Positions 1 through 10,000 of a stretch of DNA of 64,000 nt are shown here, in pieces. The notes beneath the pieces are model-generated. The model saw only the letters and a program-made list of their open reading frames with translations, did no database searches and was not told where the DNA came from. Position 1 is the stretch's first letter. Every line of letters begins with the position of its first letter. The stretch is from Halomonas alkalicola (GTDB lineage: Bacteria > Pseudomonadota > Gammaproteobacteria > Pseudomonadales > Halomonadaceae), in NCBI RefSeq assembly GCF_030704205.1, contig NZ_CP131913.1:2232001-2296000 (forward strand). The letters run 5' to 3'. The translations under genes and the position numbers were made by a program.

Positions 1-2
1 AG

Positions 3-665
3 AACCGTGAGCTGGATGAGAGTGATTTCCTGGGCGATGCCGTTTCTGGCGATGATATTCGCTACCGGGACCGTCGGTTCGTGCTGGGTAAGGGGCTGTC
101 CGCCTCTCCGGCCTTCCATCACTTCTCGTCTGAGCAGCTTGGGCTGGATGGCGAGATGGAAGTGCAGATTCCTAAGTCCATCAACCGGCTGCGCCTTAAA
201 GGCTCTGGCAGCCGCTTTGTGCATGGCGGCGCATCCCTTCAGGAGGTTGTGATTCCGGTCCTGAAGGTTAACAAGAAGCGCCAGAGTGATGTCAGCGCCG
301 TTGAGGTCGACATCCTCCGGGGGGCCAGCTCGGTGATTACTTCCGGCCAACTGGCGGTCACCTTGTATCAGTCCGGACCGGTTACCGAGAAAGTACAGCC
401 TCGCCACCTGCGGGCCGGAATTTACACCCAGTCAGGGGAGTTGATTTCGGACAGTCACGAGCTGTCGTTTGACCTGACCTCGGAGAACCCCCGCGAGCGG
501 GAGCTTCAGGTGCGCTTCGTGCTGAGCCGCAAGGCGGATGAGGCCAATGGCCAGGAGGTTTTCCTAAAGCTGGAAGAACAGCACGCCGGCACCTCCCACT
601 ACAAGGAATACAAGTCGCTCAGGTATTTGATGCGGCGGTCCTTTACCAGCGATTTTGATTTCTAA
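3..665 (+). CDS. pglZ: PglZ (BREX-1 alkaline-phosphatase-like protein), C-terminal part only
   Basis: The frame is open from the left edge (reading begins at base 3) to the stop at 665, about 220 codons, so the gene starts outside the window. I see the C-terminal part only: a beta-rich region ending in a basic segment (KEYKSLRYLMRRSFTSDFDF). The catalytic metal-binding core of PglZ would lie upstream. The assignment rests on similarity to the tail of type-A PglZ and on the next gene being brxL, because type 1 BREX clusters end pglZ-brxL. PglZ is required for BREX methylation and phage exclusion. The gap to brxL is 12 bp, so the two genes are almost certainly co-transcribed. Confidence 0.8.
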   Translation, partial: NRELDESDFLGDAVSGDDIRYRDRRFVLGKGLSASPAFHHFSSEQLGLDGEMEVQIPKSINRLRLKGSGSRFVHGGASLQEVVIPVLKVNKKRQSDVSAVEVDILRGASSVITSGQLAVTLYQSGPVTEKVQPRHLRAGIYTQSGELISDSHELSFDLTSENPRERELQVRFVLSRKADEANGQEVFLKLEEQHAGTSHYKEYKSLRYLMRRSFTSDFDF

Positions 666-677
666 GGGTTATAGCCA

Positions 678-2729
678 ATGAGTACGCTTGACCAAAAGAT
701 CAACGAACACTTCCCCGGGTTGGTGGTGCGCAAAGACCTGGTGAAAACGGTCAAGGGCAATGCCATCGTCCCCTCATATGTGCTGGAGTATCTGCTCGGC
801 CAATACTGCGCCACTAACGACGAGGCCACGATCCAAACCGGGATTGAAACGGTCAAGGAGATTCTGGCCAAGCACTATGTCCACCGCAACGAGGCCGGGC
901 TGGTGCGCTCGAATATCAAGGAAAAGGGGCGCTACAAGGTCATCGATAAGATCAGCGTGGCCCTGAATGAGAAGACGGATGCCTACGAGGCGCAGTTTTC
1001 CAACCTGGGAATCAAGAAGGTGTTGGTGGATTCTGGGACCGTGAAGGCCCACCCCAAACTGCTGGTAAGCGGCGTCTGGTGCATTGCGGATATCGAATAC
1101 GTATTTTCTGAAGACCAGAACGTCAGCCCCTGGATTCTGTCCACCCTCAAGCCGATTCAGCTATCTCACTTCGACTACGACGCCTACGTTGCCGCGCGGC
1201 AGCAGTTCAGCACCGATGAGTGGATTGACCTGCTGATACAGAGTATCGGCTTTAACCCGGAGATGTTCGGACGGCGCAGCAAGCTGACGCAACTGGTCCG
1301 ATTGATTCCGTTCTGCGAACGGAACTACAACCTGATCGAACTTGGCCCCAAGGGGACGGGTAAATCCCACGTTTACTCCGAATTCTCGCCCCATGGGATC
1401 CTGGTATCCGGTGGTGAAGTCACTGTACCCAAGCTGTTTGTGAATAACTCCAGCGGCAAAATCGGCCTGGTGGGCTACTGGGACTGCGTAGCTTTTGATG
1501 AGTTTGCCGGCAAGCAAAAGCGCGTCGACAAGGCCCTGGTCGACATCATGAAGAACTACATGGCCAATAAGTCCTTCTCCCGGGGCGTGGAAACCCTGGG
1601 CGCCGAGGCGTCCATGGTGTTCGTGGGGAACACCCGGCATACCGTTCCGTACATGCTGAAGCATTCGGACCTGTTCGATGAGCTGCCGGACAAGTTCTAT
1701 GACTCTGCCTTCCTCGACCGGATCCACTTCTACATCCCCGGGTGGGAGGTCGACATCATCCGGGGCGAGATGTTCTCCGACGGCTATGGCTTCGTGGTGG
1801 ACTACCTTGCAGAAATCCTGCGCTCGATGCGGAACTACGATTATTCCGATCAGTACCGGGAGCACTTTACCCTCTCTTCGGATATCTCGACCCGTGACCG
1901 GGACGGTATCAACAAGACCTTTTCCGGCTTGATGAAGATCCTGTTCCCCCAGGGCGGAGCAACCAGGGATGAGGTTGAAGAAGTGCTGCGTTTTGCCATC
2001 GAGGGGCGCAAGCGGGTCAAGGACCAGTTACAGCGGATTGACACCACCTACGGTGAAGTACGCTTTTCCTACCAAGATCAGCAGGGCCAGGAAACGCTTG
2101 TCACCACACTTGAGGAGGAAGAGTACCCAGGCTACTACCACCAGACGGTTTCCACCCCTGATGACGGGGGGTTATACCCCGAGCCAGCAGCAGACGTTAA
2201 AGGTCGCGAGCCCAAGGAGCCCCTCGCCTCAGAACCCGTACTGGAGGACAAGCACCTGACCTTCCAGGAAAATCAAAAAGGCATTTCATTCGACGGTTTG
2301 TTTGGCGCATACCTGAAAGGAGCCAGCAAGATTACCGTCACAGACCCCTACATTCGGCTTTTCTACCAGATCCGCAATTTCATGGAGTTTCTCGAGGCCA
2401 TCGTGAAGAACAAGGCCGAAGAGGATGAAGTGGCGGTTCATCTCGTCACCGTCCGGGACGAGTTCAAGGGTGACTTACAAGACGAGAGTTTTGAAAAAAT
2501 CCAGGAATCCGCTCGCACCGTGGGCATCGACTTCACCTGGGAGTTTGACGAAAGCGGCACCATTCACGCCCGCCATATCGTTACAGACCACGGCTGGAAG
2601 ATTTCACTGGATCGAGGGCTGGACATCTTCCAGCACTACGAGATGAATGAAGCCTTCGCGTTTGCCAACCGGTTGCAGCAGTTTCGCTCCAGCAAGGCCT
2701 TTGAGGTGACGTTTATCAGGCTGGGTTAA
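678..2729 (+). CDS. brxL: BrxL, Lon-like AAA+ protein of type 1 BREX defence
   Basis: This 683-residue protein is the effector-side AAA+ component of BREX phage exclusion. It has a Walker A GPKGTGKS at residues 223-230 and a Walker B-like stretch ending VAFDEF around residues 271-276, followed by GNTRHT. After an acidic linker (about 475-530), the last ~150 residues (GISFDGLFGAYLKGASKITVTDPYIRLF split over about 535-570, then alternating beta/alpha) resemble the MIT C-terminal, phospholipase-D-like fold found in some prokaryotic conflict proteins. That second assignment is tentative. The gene follows pglZ by 12 bp. A 10-bp perfect hairpin overlaps its stop codon. Base composition is less GC-rich than the nar genes next door, which fits an acquired defence island. 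Confidence 0.9.
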   Translation: MSTLDQKINEHFPGLVVRKDLVKTVKGNAIVPSYVLEYLLGQYCATNDEATIQTGIETVKEILAKHYVHRNEAGLVRSNIKEKGRYKVIDKISVALNEKTDAYEAQFSNLGIKKVLVDSGTVKAHPKLLVSGVWCIADIEYVFSEDQNVSPWILSTLKPIQLSHFDYDAYVAARQQFSTDEWIDLLIQSIGFNPEMFGRRSKLTQLVRLIPFCERNYNLIELGPKGTGKSHVYSEFSPHGILVSGGEVTVPKLFVNNSSGKIGLVGYWDCVAFDEFAGKQKRVDKALVDIMKNYMANKSFSRGVETLGAEASMVFVGNTRHTVPYMLKHSDLFDELPDKFYDSAFLDRIHFYIPGWEVDIIRGEMFSDGYGFVVDYLAEILRSMRNYDYSDQYREHFTLSSDISTRDRDGINKTFSGLMKILFPQGGATRDEVEEVLRFAIEGRKRVKDQLQRIDTTYGEVRFSYQDQQGQETLVTTLEEEEYPGYYHQTVSTPDDGGLYPEPAADVKGREPKEPLASEPVLEDKHLTFQENQKGISFDGLFGAYLKGASKITVTDPYIRLFYQIRNFMEFLEAIVKNKAEEDEVAVHLVTVRDEFKGDLQDESFEKIQESARTVGIDFTWEFDESGTIHARHIVTDHGWKISLDRGLDIFQHYEMNEAFAFANRLQQFRSSKAFEVTFIRLG

Positions 2730-2757
2730 CTGGATGATCTAGTCGGCTAACCCAGCC
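2719..2757 (+). terminator. Hairpin over the brxL stop codon
   Basis: A perfect 10-bp inverted repeat, GGCTGGGTTA (2719-2728) and TAACCCAGCC (2748-2757), has its left arm running through the TAA stop of brxL. The 19-nt loop contains a second short stem. There is no strong T-tract, so it may act as a Rho-independent-like stop or a 3'-end stabiliser. It sits between brxL and the convergent narL and could serve both. Confidence 0.4.
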
Positions 2758-2803
2758 GGGTCACCACAGCGGAAAATACTTGGCCAGCTGAGCAGACTGC
2801 GAA

Positions 2804-3469
2804 CTACCTGTCGATCCCCTCCTGCACGGCCCACACCGCGGCCTCGACCCGGGAGCGCAGGTTGAGCTTCTTGAGCAGGTGCTTGACGTGGACCTTGACC
2901 GTGCCTTCGGTGATGTCGAGCTTGCGGGCGATCATCTTGTTGGAGAGGCCGCCGGCCAGCTCGCGCAGGATTTCCCGTTCGCGCTGGGTCAGGCTGTGGA
3001 TGTCCGGGGCCGTGGGCCTGCTGCGCTGGCTGCGCAGGGCCTCGGCCAGCAGGGCGGTGAGGCTCTCGCTGATCACCATGCGGCCCAGTGACGCCTGGCG
3101 CAGCTGGCGGATCATCTCGTCGGGGTCCATGTCCTTGAGCAGGTAGCCGTCGGCGCCGCCCTGCAGGGCGGCCACCACGTCCTCCTCGTGATCGGAGACG
3201 GTGAACATCACCACGCGTCCGGCATAGCCCTCATCGCGCAGCCGCTTGAGGGTCTCGATGCCGTTCATGCCGGGCATGTTGAGGTCCAGCAGCACCATGT
3301 CGGGGTCGAGCTCCAGGGCCAGGCGGATGCCCGTCTCGGGCTCGCCGGCCTCGCCGAGCAGCGCCATGTCATCCTCCAGCTCGAGCAGCTGGGAGACGCC
3401 GCGGCGCAGCAGCGGGTGGTCGTCGATGATCAGGATGCTGGCGGGGGCGTCGGGGGTCTTGTCGGTCAT
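2804..3469 (-). CDS. narL: NarL-type nitrate/nitrite response regulator
   Basis: A 221-residue LuxR/NarL-family response regulator. The receiver domain occupies about residues 10-130, with acidic pair D16-D17, phosphoacceptor Asp62 in LLDLNMPG and a conserved lysine in YLLKDMDP. The C-terminal helix-turn-helix (about 155-215) contains [15 protein letters not shown] and [14 protein letters not shown]. It is the partner of the narX kinase, which ends 7 bp upstream of this start on the same strand, so they form an operon narXL. By family knowledge it activates the narK and narG promoters and binds TACYYMT heptamers; a 7-2-7 match lies between narX and narK (5451-5466). Confidence 0.93.
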   Translation of the reverse strand: MTDKTPDAPASILIIDDHPLLRRGVSQLLELEDDMALLGEAGEPETGIRLALELDPDMVLLDLNMPGMNGIETLKRLRDEGYAGRVVMFTVSDHEEDVVAALQGGADGYLLKDMDPDEMIRQLRQASLGRMVISESLTALLAEALRSQRSRPTAPDIHSLTQREREILRELAGGLSNKMIARKLDITEGTVKVHVKHLLKKLNLRSRVEAAVWAVQEGIDR

Positions 3470-3476
3470 GCCTGGA

Positions 3477-5414
3477 TCAGTTCCTGTTCCCGTGGTGGTC
3501 GGTGGCGATGGCGTCGAGGCGCGGGTCGACGGGGGTGGCGGGCACGCCGGCCTCGCCCACGTGTCGGCTGATCAGGCGCGCGGTCTGCGGGGTGAAGACC
3601 AGCTCGACCCGGGTGCCGCCGCCCTCGCGATTGCGCAGGGAGAGGCGGCCGCCCAGGGTCTCGGCGCGGTCGCGCATGATCACCAGCCCGTAGTGCATGG
3701 GCGGCGAGCTGTCGTCCGAGAGGCCCACGCCGTCATCCTCGATGATGACGTGGAGCCGGGCGGCGTGGAAGGTCACCGACACCGCCGCCCAGTGGGCGTT
3801 GGCGTGCTTGACCACGTTGGCCAGCGACTCCCGCACCACCTGTAGCACGTGGATCTCCTCGTTGGGATTGAGCAGATGGGGCGGCAGGTCGACGGTCAGG
3901 TCGATGCGGGTCTCGAGGCGCTCGCCGAACTCGGTGACGGTCTGGCGCAGGGCGCTGGCGAGTCCCGGGCCCTCGAGCTTGAGGCGGAAGGTGGTGAGCA
4001 GCTCGCGCAGCTGGCGGTAGGCGCTGTCCAGGCCGGTGCGCAGCTCGTCGAACACCGGGGCCTGGATCTCCGGCCCCACCCCCTTGGCCTGCATGCGCTC
4101 CAGACGGGCCACCTGCATCTTCAGGTAGGAGAGCGACTGGGCCAGGGAGTCGTGGAGCTCCCGGGCGATGATGGTGCGCTCGTTCATCAGCGTGACCTGC
4201 TGCTGCTCCTCGATGCGCCGCTGCAGGTAGATGGCGGTGGCCAGCTGGTCGGCGAGGGCGTTGAGCAGGCGGCGCACGCTGTCGGGCAGCGGAGAGCTCT
4301 TCGGATACCACACCTCCAGGGTGCCGAGCATCAGGTCGCCCACGCTCACCGGCAGCAGCAGGCACTCCCCGGCCTCGGTCTCCTGGAGCTTGAGCGGCTG
4401 GGGGTCAAGCAGGCAGGCGTGGCAGTCGTGGTCGCGGCAGTACTCGGGGCGGCGCGCCGAGTGGGTGGCCAGTATCGGGATATCGCGCTCGTCGTGGGGG
4501 TCGTGGAGCGAGAGCCGGATGGGGCCGATCTGGAGCAGCTGCTCCAGGCGGCGCAGCATGGGGGCGGCGCTGGCGCAGAGATCGTTGCCGCCGCCGTAGA
4601 GGGCGCGGCTGCCGTCATGCATTACCTGCATGGCGCGGTTGCTGCGCTCCAGCTCCGCCTTCTTGCTGGAGGCACGGGCCTCCAGCTCGGCATAGCTGGC
4701 GCCGAGCTCCTCGGCCATGGCGTCGAAGGTGCGCCCCAGCAGGGCCAGCTCGTCGTTGCCGGTGAGCCGGGTGCGGTGGCCGAAGTTACGGTGGGCGGCC
4801 TCCCGGGCCAGCACCACCAGGTGGCGCAGCGGCATCACCAGGTTGTGGCGGATATCGTAGAGGGCGATCACCACCACCACGGCGGTGAGGCCCAGGAAGA
4901 GGATCTGCAGGGCGCTGAGCAGCTGGATCTTCGACTCGCTGTTCTGCTCGAGGAGGGTGACCATGGCGTCGATCTCGGCAACCAGCTCATCGAGGGTCTC
5001 GCGCAGGGAATCGGGCTCCACCCCGCCGCCGGCGGTGGCCAGTGCCACCTGGGGGGCCAGCTCCTCGGCCCAGCGTGCCTGAAGCCGGTGGTGGTGCTCC
5101 CGCAGGGGGTGGTCCTCGGCGTCGGGCAGGGCGCCGGTGAGCTCGACACTGGCCAGGCGCTGCTCGAAGCGCTCGGCCAGCTCGGTAACCCGCGCTCGAG
5201 CCGCCTCGCCTGGCTGCTGATCAAAGCGCTGGAGGGCGCTGACGATCTGGTAGGTGTTCATGCGCAGCGAGCCGGCCACGTTGATGGCGGCGGCGTCGCC
5301 GCGGCTGTCCGAGGCCACGGTCATGGTCACCACGATGCTGACCAGCGCCAGGGCGCTGATGGCCAGCAACGAGGCGATGATCCGGGCCACCAGGGAGTGT
5401 CGCAGCAGTTTCAT
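3477..5414 (-). CDS. narX: NarX-type nitrate/nitrite sensor histidine kinase
   Basis: Membrane sensor kinase of about 645 residues from the chosen start ([12 protein letters not shown]). An in-frame ATG at 5459 is less likely because GAGG lies just ahead of 5414 and the longer version adds 15 untypical residues. Order of parts: TM1, a periplasmic four-helix sensor with a P-box-like [17 protein letters not shown]2, HAMP, a central cysteine module ([13 protein letters not shown]), a HisKA_3 domain with H-box RELHDSLAQ, and an HATPase domain (N-box [15 protein letters not shown]). The cysteine module is typical of NarX rather than NarQ. It is transcribed divergently from narK. Confidence 0.92.
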   Translation of the reverse strand: MKLLRHSLVARIIASLLAISALALVSIVVTMTVASDSRGDAAAINVAGSLRMNTYQIVSALQRFDQQPGEAARARVTELAERFEQRLASVELTGALPDAEDHPLREHHHRLQARWAEELAPQVALATAGGGVEPDSLRETLDELVAEIDAMVTLLEQNSESKIQLLSALQILFLGLTAVVVVIALYDIRHNLVMPLRHLVVLAREAAHRNFGHRTRLTGNDELALLGRTFDAMAEELGASYAELEARASSKKAELERSNRAMQVMHDGSRALYGGGNDLCASAAPMLRRLEQLLQIGPIRLSLHDPHDERDIPILATHSARRPEYCRDHDCHACLLDPQPLKLQETEAGECLLLPVSVGDLMLGTLEVWYPKSSPLPDSVRRLLNALADQLATAIYLQRRIEEQQQVTLMNERTIIARELHDSLAQSLSYLKMQVARLERMQAKGVGPEIQAPVFDELRTGLDSAYRQLRELLTTFRLKLEGPGLASALRQTVTEFGERLETRIDLTVDLPPHLLNPNEEIHVLQVVRESLANVVKHANAHWAAVSVTFHAARLHVIIEDDGVGLSDDSSPPMHYGLVIMRDRAETLGGRLSLRNREGGGTRVELVFTPQTARLISRHVGEAGVPATPVDPRLDAIATDHHGNRN

Positions 5415-5450
5415 TGCGCCTCGCGATCCTGCATGAGTCAGCCAGTCTAC

Positions 5451-5466
5451 TACACCCATGGGGGTA
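5451..5466. promoter_or_regulatory. Candidate NarL 7-2-7 operator between narX and narK
   Basis: TACACCC-AT-GGGGGTA is arranged as two inverted heptamers with a 2-bp spacer, the known NarL 7-2-7 geometry (consensus half TACYYMT; here each half deviates at one or more positions). It lies 37 bp upstream of narX and 88 bp upstream of narK. Further TAC-rich heptamers follow at 5474-5480 (TACCCCC) and 5525-5531 (TACTCCT, full match). I do not see a convincing TTGAT-N4-ATCAA FNR box in this 139-bp region. Confidence 0.4.
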
Positions 5467-5553
5467 TGACGCCTACCCCCTATGCCCCTTTGACCCGGCG
5501 GGCCACCCTACCGAGACTTCCCCCTACTCCTTTTCGTTCCCCGGCCCGCGATC

Positions 5554-6825
5554 ATGCCTGCTGCCTACCCGCCAGACCTGGACCTGGATCCTGCCGGGGG
5601 CCATCGGCCCCTGGCCGTCGTGCTGCTCTCGCCGCTGGCCTTCGCGCTGGTGTTCGCCAGCTGGACCATCTTTGCGGTGCTGGGGGTGGAGCTCAAGGGC
5701 GTGCTGGGATTCGGCGAGGCCCGCTTCGCGGTGCTGCTGGCCATGCCCATGGCGATGGGCGCCCTGGCCGCGCTGCCCATGGCGCTGCTGGCACAACGAC
5801 TAGGCGGGCGGCGGGTGATGATCGCCTGCCTGCTGCTGATCTGCCCCTTCCTGTGGGGGCTCTCCCACTCCCGGGACTACTACCACTTCCTGCTGGCCGG
5901 TGCCGGCCTGGGCCTCGGCGCCGGGTCGCTCTCGGCGGGGCTGGTCTATGTGGCGGGGCTCTGCCCACGGCGCCACGCTGGTCTGGCGTTGGGCCTCTAT
6001 GGCGCCGGCATGGTGGGCGCAGGGCTCAGCTACCTGCTGCTGCCGCTGGTCAGCCAGGCCTATGGCTGGCGCAGCGCGCCGCTGCTCTACCTGCTGCCGG
6101 TGCTGGTGGTGGCCGCCCTGCTGTGGCTCTTTGCCGACGACCTCGAGGCGGAGCCGAGCGCTCGCCCCGCGCGGCCGCTGCCGCTGGCGGCACTGCTGGC
6201 CCGCCTGGCCTGCTGGCGGCTGTGGCGCCTGGCACTGGTCTACAGCTTCTTCTACGGCGCCTTCGTGGCGCTGGCACTGTGGCTGCCGGCCTATCTGAGC
6301 GCCCAGTACCACCTCGAACTCAAGCAGGCCGCCCTGACGGCGGTGCCCTTCGTCCTGGCGGTGGGTATCGGCCAGGTGATCGGCGGGGCCTGGGCCGATC
6401 GGCGCGACTTCCGTGCCCTGCGTTGGTGGGTCAGCGCCTTCGTGCTGGTCTGCCTGTTCCTGCTCTCCTACCCCCCCTTCACCATGCGGGTCGAGGGGGT
6501 GCATGCCCCCATCACCCTGCACTACGAGGCGCCGCTGTGGGGCTTCCTGCTGTTGCTCTCGCTGATGGGGGCGGCCATGGGGGTCGGCAAGGGCAGCCTG
6601 ATGCGCCTGATCCACCGCGACCATCGCGACGAGATGCCCCTGGTGGGCGGCCTGGCGCTGAGCCTGGGCGGGCTCTTCGCCGCCCTGCTGCCGCTGGTCT
6701 TCGTGGTGGGCAACGAGTGGGTCGGCATCCGCACCGCCGGCTTCATGTTCCTCTACGGCTCGCTGGTCGTGTGCATGCTGGTGATGGTCTGGGACCACGC
6801 CAGCGGCCGCGCCGGGCGGGCCTGA
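5554..6825 (+). CDS. narK: NarK-type MFS nitrate/nitrite transporter
   Basis: A 423-residue major facilitator protein with about 12 hydrophobic helices. An MFS motif-A-like loop (LAQRLGGRRVM) lies near residues 82-95, and a glycine-rich nitrate-signature-like segment (GAGLGLGAGSLSAGLVY) lies near 115-132. A second glycine-rich segment (GAAMGVGKGSLMRLIHRDH) lies in the C-terminal half. It moves nitrate in and/or nitrite out across the inner membrane to serve the NarGHI reductase encoded downstream. It sits between narXL (divergent) and narG (213 bp further), the usual respiratory arrangement. Whether it is a proton symporter (NarK1) or a nitrate/nitrite exchanger (NarK2) cannot be decided here. 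Confidence 0.88.
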   Translation: MPAAYPPDLDLDPAGGHRPLAVVLLSPLAFALVFASWTIFAVLGVELKGVLGFGEARFAVLLAMPMAMGALAALPMALLAQRLGGRRVMIACLLLICPFLWGLSHSRDYYHFLLAGAGLGLGAGSLSAGLVYVAGLCPRRHAGLALGLYGAGMVGAGLSYLLLPLVSQAYGWRSAPLLYLLPVLVVAALLWLFADDLEAEPSARPARPLPLAALLARLACWRLWRLALVYSFFYGAFVALALWLPAYLSAQYHLELKQAALTAVPFVLAVGIGQVIGGAWADRRDFRALRWWVSAFVLVCLFLLSYPPFTMRVEGVHAPITLHYEAPLWGFLLLLSLMGAAMGVGKGSLMRLIHRDHRDEMPLVGGLALSLGGLFAALLPLVFVVGNEWVGIRTAGFMFLYGSLVVCMLVMVWDHASGRAGRA

Positions 6826-7038
6826 GCCGTCGCGCTTATCCCCCTCGTTCGGCGGGCCTATCACCTTGGGGGTAGAGGGGCGGTATATGGAGGTAACCGG
6901 GCAGTAATCCGTCGATTGTTCGCCCAGAATCCTCTGCAAGGTTCCTGTCTGGCGTGCGGTTCACTGCGCCACGCTGCACGACAGGCCGGGTGGCCCAGGG
7001 CGGTCACACCCACTTTCCAAGAAGCCTGGAGATCGACC
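6826..7038 (+). promoter_or_regulatory. narK-narG intergenic region, probable narG promoter
   Basis: No gene is seen. The segment carries purine-rich strings that read as NarL-like heptamers on the reverse strand (around 6868-6875 and 6890-6896, TACCTCC on the complement). A clear Shine-Dalgarno GGAG at 7027-7030 precedes the narG ATG at 7039. Reading of the narG frame could be extended up to 6916, but the added residues do not resemble NarG. No canonical FNR site was recognised by eye. Confidence 0.35.
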
Positions 7039-10000
7039 ATGAGTCACTTCATTGATCGGCTGAACTTCTTCCGCAAGGCCCGCGAGCCCTTCGCCAACGA
7101 GCATGGCGAGACCCGCGAGGAGTCCCGCGGCTGGGAGGACAGCTATCGTCAGCGCTGGCAGCATGACAAGGTCGTGCGTTCCACCCACGGGGTGAACTGC
7201 ACCGGCTCCTGCAGCTGGAAGATCTACGTCAAGAACGGCCTGGTCACCTGGGAGACCCAGCAGACCGACTATCCGCGCACCCGCCCGGACCTGCCCAACC
7301 ACGAGCCGCGCGGCTGCCCGCGGGGCGCCAGCTACTCCTGGTACCTCTACAGCGCCAACCGCCTCAAGTACCCGCTGATCCGCAAGCCGCTGCTCAAGCT
7401 GTGGCGCGACGCCCTCAAGGAGAAGAAGGACCCGGTCGACGCCTGGGCCTCCATCGTCGAGGATCCCGCCAAGACCAAGCAGTACAAGCGCGCCCGCGGC
7501 ATGGGCGGCTTCGTGCGGGCCAACTGGGACGAGCTCAACGAGCTGGTCGCCGCCTCCAACGTCTACACCGCCAAGCAGTACGGCCCGGACCGCATCATCG
7601 GCTTCTCGCCGATCCCCGCCATGTCCATGGTCAGCTACGCCGCGGGCAGCCGCTACCTGTCGCTGATCGGCGGCGTCTGCATGAGCTTCTACGATTGGTA
7701 CTGCGACCTGCCGCCGGCCAGCCCCCAGACCTGGGGTGAGCAGACCGACGTGCCCGAGTCCGCCGACTGGTACAACTCCGGCTACATCATCGCCTGGGGC
7801 TCCAACGTGCCCCAGACCCGTACCCCGGACGCCCACTTCTTCACCGAGGTGCGCTACAAGGGCACCAAGACCGTCTCCATCACCCCGGACTACGCCGAGG
7901 TCTCCAAGCTCACCGACGAGTGGCTGTCGGTCAAGCAGGGCACCGATGCGGCCATCGCCATGGCCATGGGCCATGTGATCCTCAAGGAGTTCCATCTCGA
8001 GAGGCCCAGCGCCTACTTCACCGAGTACGTGCGCCAGTACTCCGACATGCCCTTCCTGGTGGAGCTGGAGCAGCGCGAGGACGGCAGCTACGTGCCGGGC
8101 AAGCAGATGCGCGCCAGCGACTTCGACGGCGGCATGGGCGAGAACAACAACCCCGAGTGGAAGACCGTGGCGTGGGACGAGACCCGCGACCAGCTGGTGG
8201 TGCCGCGCGGCTCCATCGGCTTCCGCTGGGGCGAGGAGGGCAAGTGGAACCTCGAGCCCCGCGACGCCGCCGGTGACGAGATCAAGCCGCTGCTGACCCT
8301 GGCCGACCACCACGACGACGTCGCCAAGGTCGCCTTCCCCTACTTCGGCGGGCTCAAGCACGAGCACTTCGACCACGTCGAGAGCGGCGGGGCCAGCGAC
8401 GAGCTGCTCTACCACAGCCTGCCGGCCAAGCGCCTGAAGAAGGCCGACGGCAGCGAGGTGCTGGCGGTCACCGTCTTCGACCTGATGTGTGCCAACTACG
8501 GCATCGACCGCGGCTTCGGTGAGGATGACGGCGCCAAGTCCCTGGACGAGGTGAAGCCCTACACCCCCGCCTGGCAGGAGAAGATCACCGGCGTGCCCGC
8601 CGAGCAGGTCGCGCGCATCGCCCGCGAGTTCGCCGAGAACGCCGACAAGACCCAGGGCCGGTCCATGATCATCGTGGGTGCCGCGATGAACCACTGGTAC
8701 CACATGGACATGAACTACCGCGGCCTGATCAACATGCTGATCATGTGCGGCTGTATCGGTCAGAGCGGTGGCGGCTGGGCCCACTATGTCGGCCAGGAGA
8801 AGCTGCGCCCGCAGACCGGCTGGACCCCGCTGGCCTTCGGCCTGGACTGGAACCGTCCGCCGCGCCACATGAACTCCACCTCCTTCTTCTACAACCACTC
8901 CTCCCAGTGGCGCTACGAGAAGCTCGAGATCAAGGAGATCCTCTCCCCGCTCGCCGACCACAGCAAGTACACCGGCAGCCTGATCGACTTCAACGTGCGC
9001 TCCGAGCGCATGGGCTGGCTGCCCTCCGCGCCCCAGCTGGGGGCCAACCCGCTGCGCCTGGCCAAGGCCGCCGAGGCCGCCGGCCTGTCCACCAAGGACT
9101 ATGCCGTCGAGCAGCTCAAGGCCGGCAAGCTGGCCTTCGCCGCGGAAGATCCGGACAACCCCCAGAACTTCCCGCGCAACCTCTTCATCTGGCGCTCCAA
9201 CCTGCTGGGCAGCTCCGGCAAGGGCCACGAGTACATGCTCAAGTACCTGCTGGGCACCCGCCACGGTATCCAGGGCAAGGACCTGGGCGACTTCGGCGGC
9301 CAGAAGCCGGAAGAGGTGAAGTGGCACGACGAGGCGCCGGAAGGCAAGCTCGACCTGGTGGTGACCCTGGACTTCCGCATGTCCTCCACCTGCCTCTACT
9401 CGGACATCGTGCTGCCGACGGCCACCTGGTACGAGAAGAACGACCTCAACACCTCGGACATGCACCCCTTCATCCACCCGCTGACCGCGGCCACCGACCC
9501 GGCGTGGGAGTCGCGCAGCGACTGGGATATCTACAAGGGCATCGCCAAGGAGTTCTCCCGGGTCTGCGTGGGGCACCTGGGCGAGGAGACCGATCTGGTC
9601 ACCCTGCCGCATCAGCATGACTCCCCCGCCGAGCTGGCCCAGCCCGAAGTGCTTGACTGGAAGAAGGGCGAGTGCGAGCCGATCCCCGGCAAGACCATGC
9701 CGGCGCTGATCGAGATCAAGCGCAACTACCCCGAGACCTACGAGCGCTTCACCTCCGTGGGCCCGCTGCTGGAGAGCATCGGCAACGGCGGCAAGGGCAT
9801 CAGCTGGAACACCGACTCCGAGGTGGAACTGCTCGGCAAGCTCAACCATCGCAAGCTGGAGGGCTCCTCCAAGGGCCGCCCGCAGATCGAGACCGCCATC
9901 GACGCGGCCGAGATGATCCTGACCCTGGCGCCGGAGACCAACGGTCAGGTGGCGGTGAAGGCCTGGGGCGCGCTCTCCAAGATCACCGGGCGGGATCACA

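Noticed and set aside
3849..6875. About 1008-codon plus-strand frame across narX and narK
   Set aside because: It runs antisense to narX and then out of frame through narK, and has no recognisable domain.
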